From Herbinix sp. (GTDB lineage: Bacteria > Bacillota > Clostridia > Lachnospirales > Lachnospiraceae), in NCBI GenBank assembly GCA_029238935.1, contig JAQZBN010000005.1:62001-126000 (forward strand): a DNA stretch of 64,000 bases, written 5' to 3'. This document shows positions 63,660 through 64,000 of this stretch, in pieces. Numbering within the stretch: position 1 is the first letter of the stretch; the number at the start of each line of letters is the position of its first letter. The notes under the pieces were generated by a model. The model saw only the letters and a list, made by a program, of their open reading frames with translations, did not search any database and was not told the origin of the DNA. A program made the position numbers and the translations under genes.

Positions 63660-64000
63660 CTATTTCACCTCTCAGAAATAGTATCTCAAAAGGAAATAAA
63701 TTTATCCTAACACTTACTATGACTGTGTATCCTTTGGAATAAACGAAAAGCATTCTTATATTGCATTTCATATTTTACTATTACGGACTGATTATCTTTT
63801 TTCTTATCTTGACATCAATTAGCTTTTGGATCTTTTTATCTTCAAAATTTATTTCTAACCAAAGCGTTCATCTTAGTCATTTCGAGACATATAGTAAGGT
63901 TTTATCGGGTGTTGTTTAGGGTTATTACTTTCTATTTTTATAATATTATTAAGATTTATAAATAGTTAAGTTAACTAATTCTTAAAATATCAATTAATTA

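Overview
The window looks like chromosome from a low-GC, spore-forming, motile anaerobic Firmicute, most probably a Lachnospiraceae / cluster XIVa clostridium. The evidence is the AT-rich sequence with strong AGGAGG ribosome binding sites, a long Bacillus-type SRP RNA, T-box and S-box leaders, a short archaeal-type prolyl-tRNA synthetase, spore-related proteins (CotS-like kinase, YtvI-like permease, LysM-GH18 proteins, a leaderless cell-wall amidase), an activating enzyme for anaerobic ribonucleotide reductase, and several large proteins that I know only as Lachnospiraceae conserved hypotheticals. No phage, transposase, CRISPR array, tRNA or 16S/23S rRNA was seen. The taxonomy is an inference.

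Layout. 0-5.4 kb: a PrcB-like lipoprotein, an AraC/GyrI-type regulator, ClpB and an amidase. 5.7-11.6 kb: two inverted LysM-GH18 paralogues, both lacking the GH18 catalytic residues, around a VanRS-type two-component system. 12-18 kb: a small unknown gene, azlCD, a compact minus-strand housekeeping operon (DUF951, HAD phosphatase, exoA, cyclase, HD-GYP) and a hemolysin III homologue. 18-25 kb: a candidate standalone structured RNA, pgi, a coiled-coil membrane protein whose gene holds a dense DnaA-box cluster, a PEGA protein, a CotS-like kinase and cca. 25.8-33.4 kb: a GH2 glycosidase with a divergent AraC regulator, proS behind a T-box, a degenerate repeat field, a YtvI-like permease and a cytidylate-kinase-like protein. 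33.5-36.7 kb: a TM1266-like small protein and an ABC importer behind an unclassified, terminator-bearing leader RNA. 37-38.6 kb: a chemoreceptor. 38.9-47.3 kb: an arsenic island, with arsR-acr3-arsD-arsA-CoA-disulfide-reductase/rhodanese and a separate histidine kinase-response regulator-arsR operon. 47.7-52.6 kb: metK with its SAM riboswitch, a second HD-GYP protein, murA and a small Ig-like protein. 52.7-64 kb: a TPR protein ending in a degenerate AAA+ domain, a cyclic-nucleotide-binding-domain protein, SRP RNA, tadA, an NrdG-like radical SAM enzyme, a GNAT, a repeat-rich DUF6128-like protein, ksgA, tatD and a 51-codon small gene.

The arsenic genes form the clearest functional unit: sensing (two ArsR repressors plus a two-component system), extrusion (Acr3 driven or assisted by ArsA, with ArsD as metallochaperone) and thiol/disulfide chemistry (CoA-disulfide-reductase-like flavoprotein). 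The strongest candidates for something undescribed are the convergent-region RNA at 18.0-18.25 kb, the leader RNA at 36.5-36.7 kb, the DnaA-box cluster at 20.45-20.68 kb and the family of apparent pseudoenzymes (two GH18, one AAA+). Many starts were moved inward to the codon with a well-placed ribosome binding site, several of them TTG or GTG.
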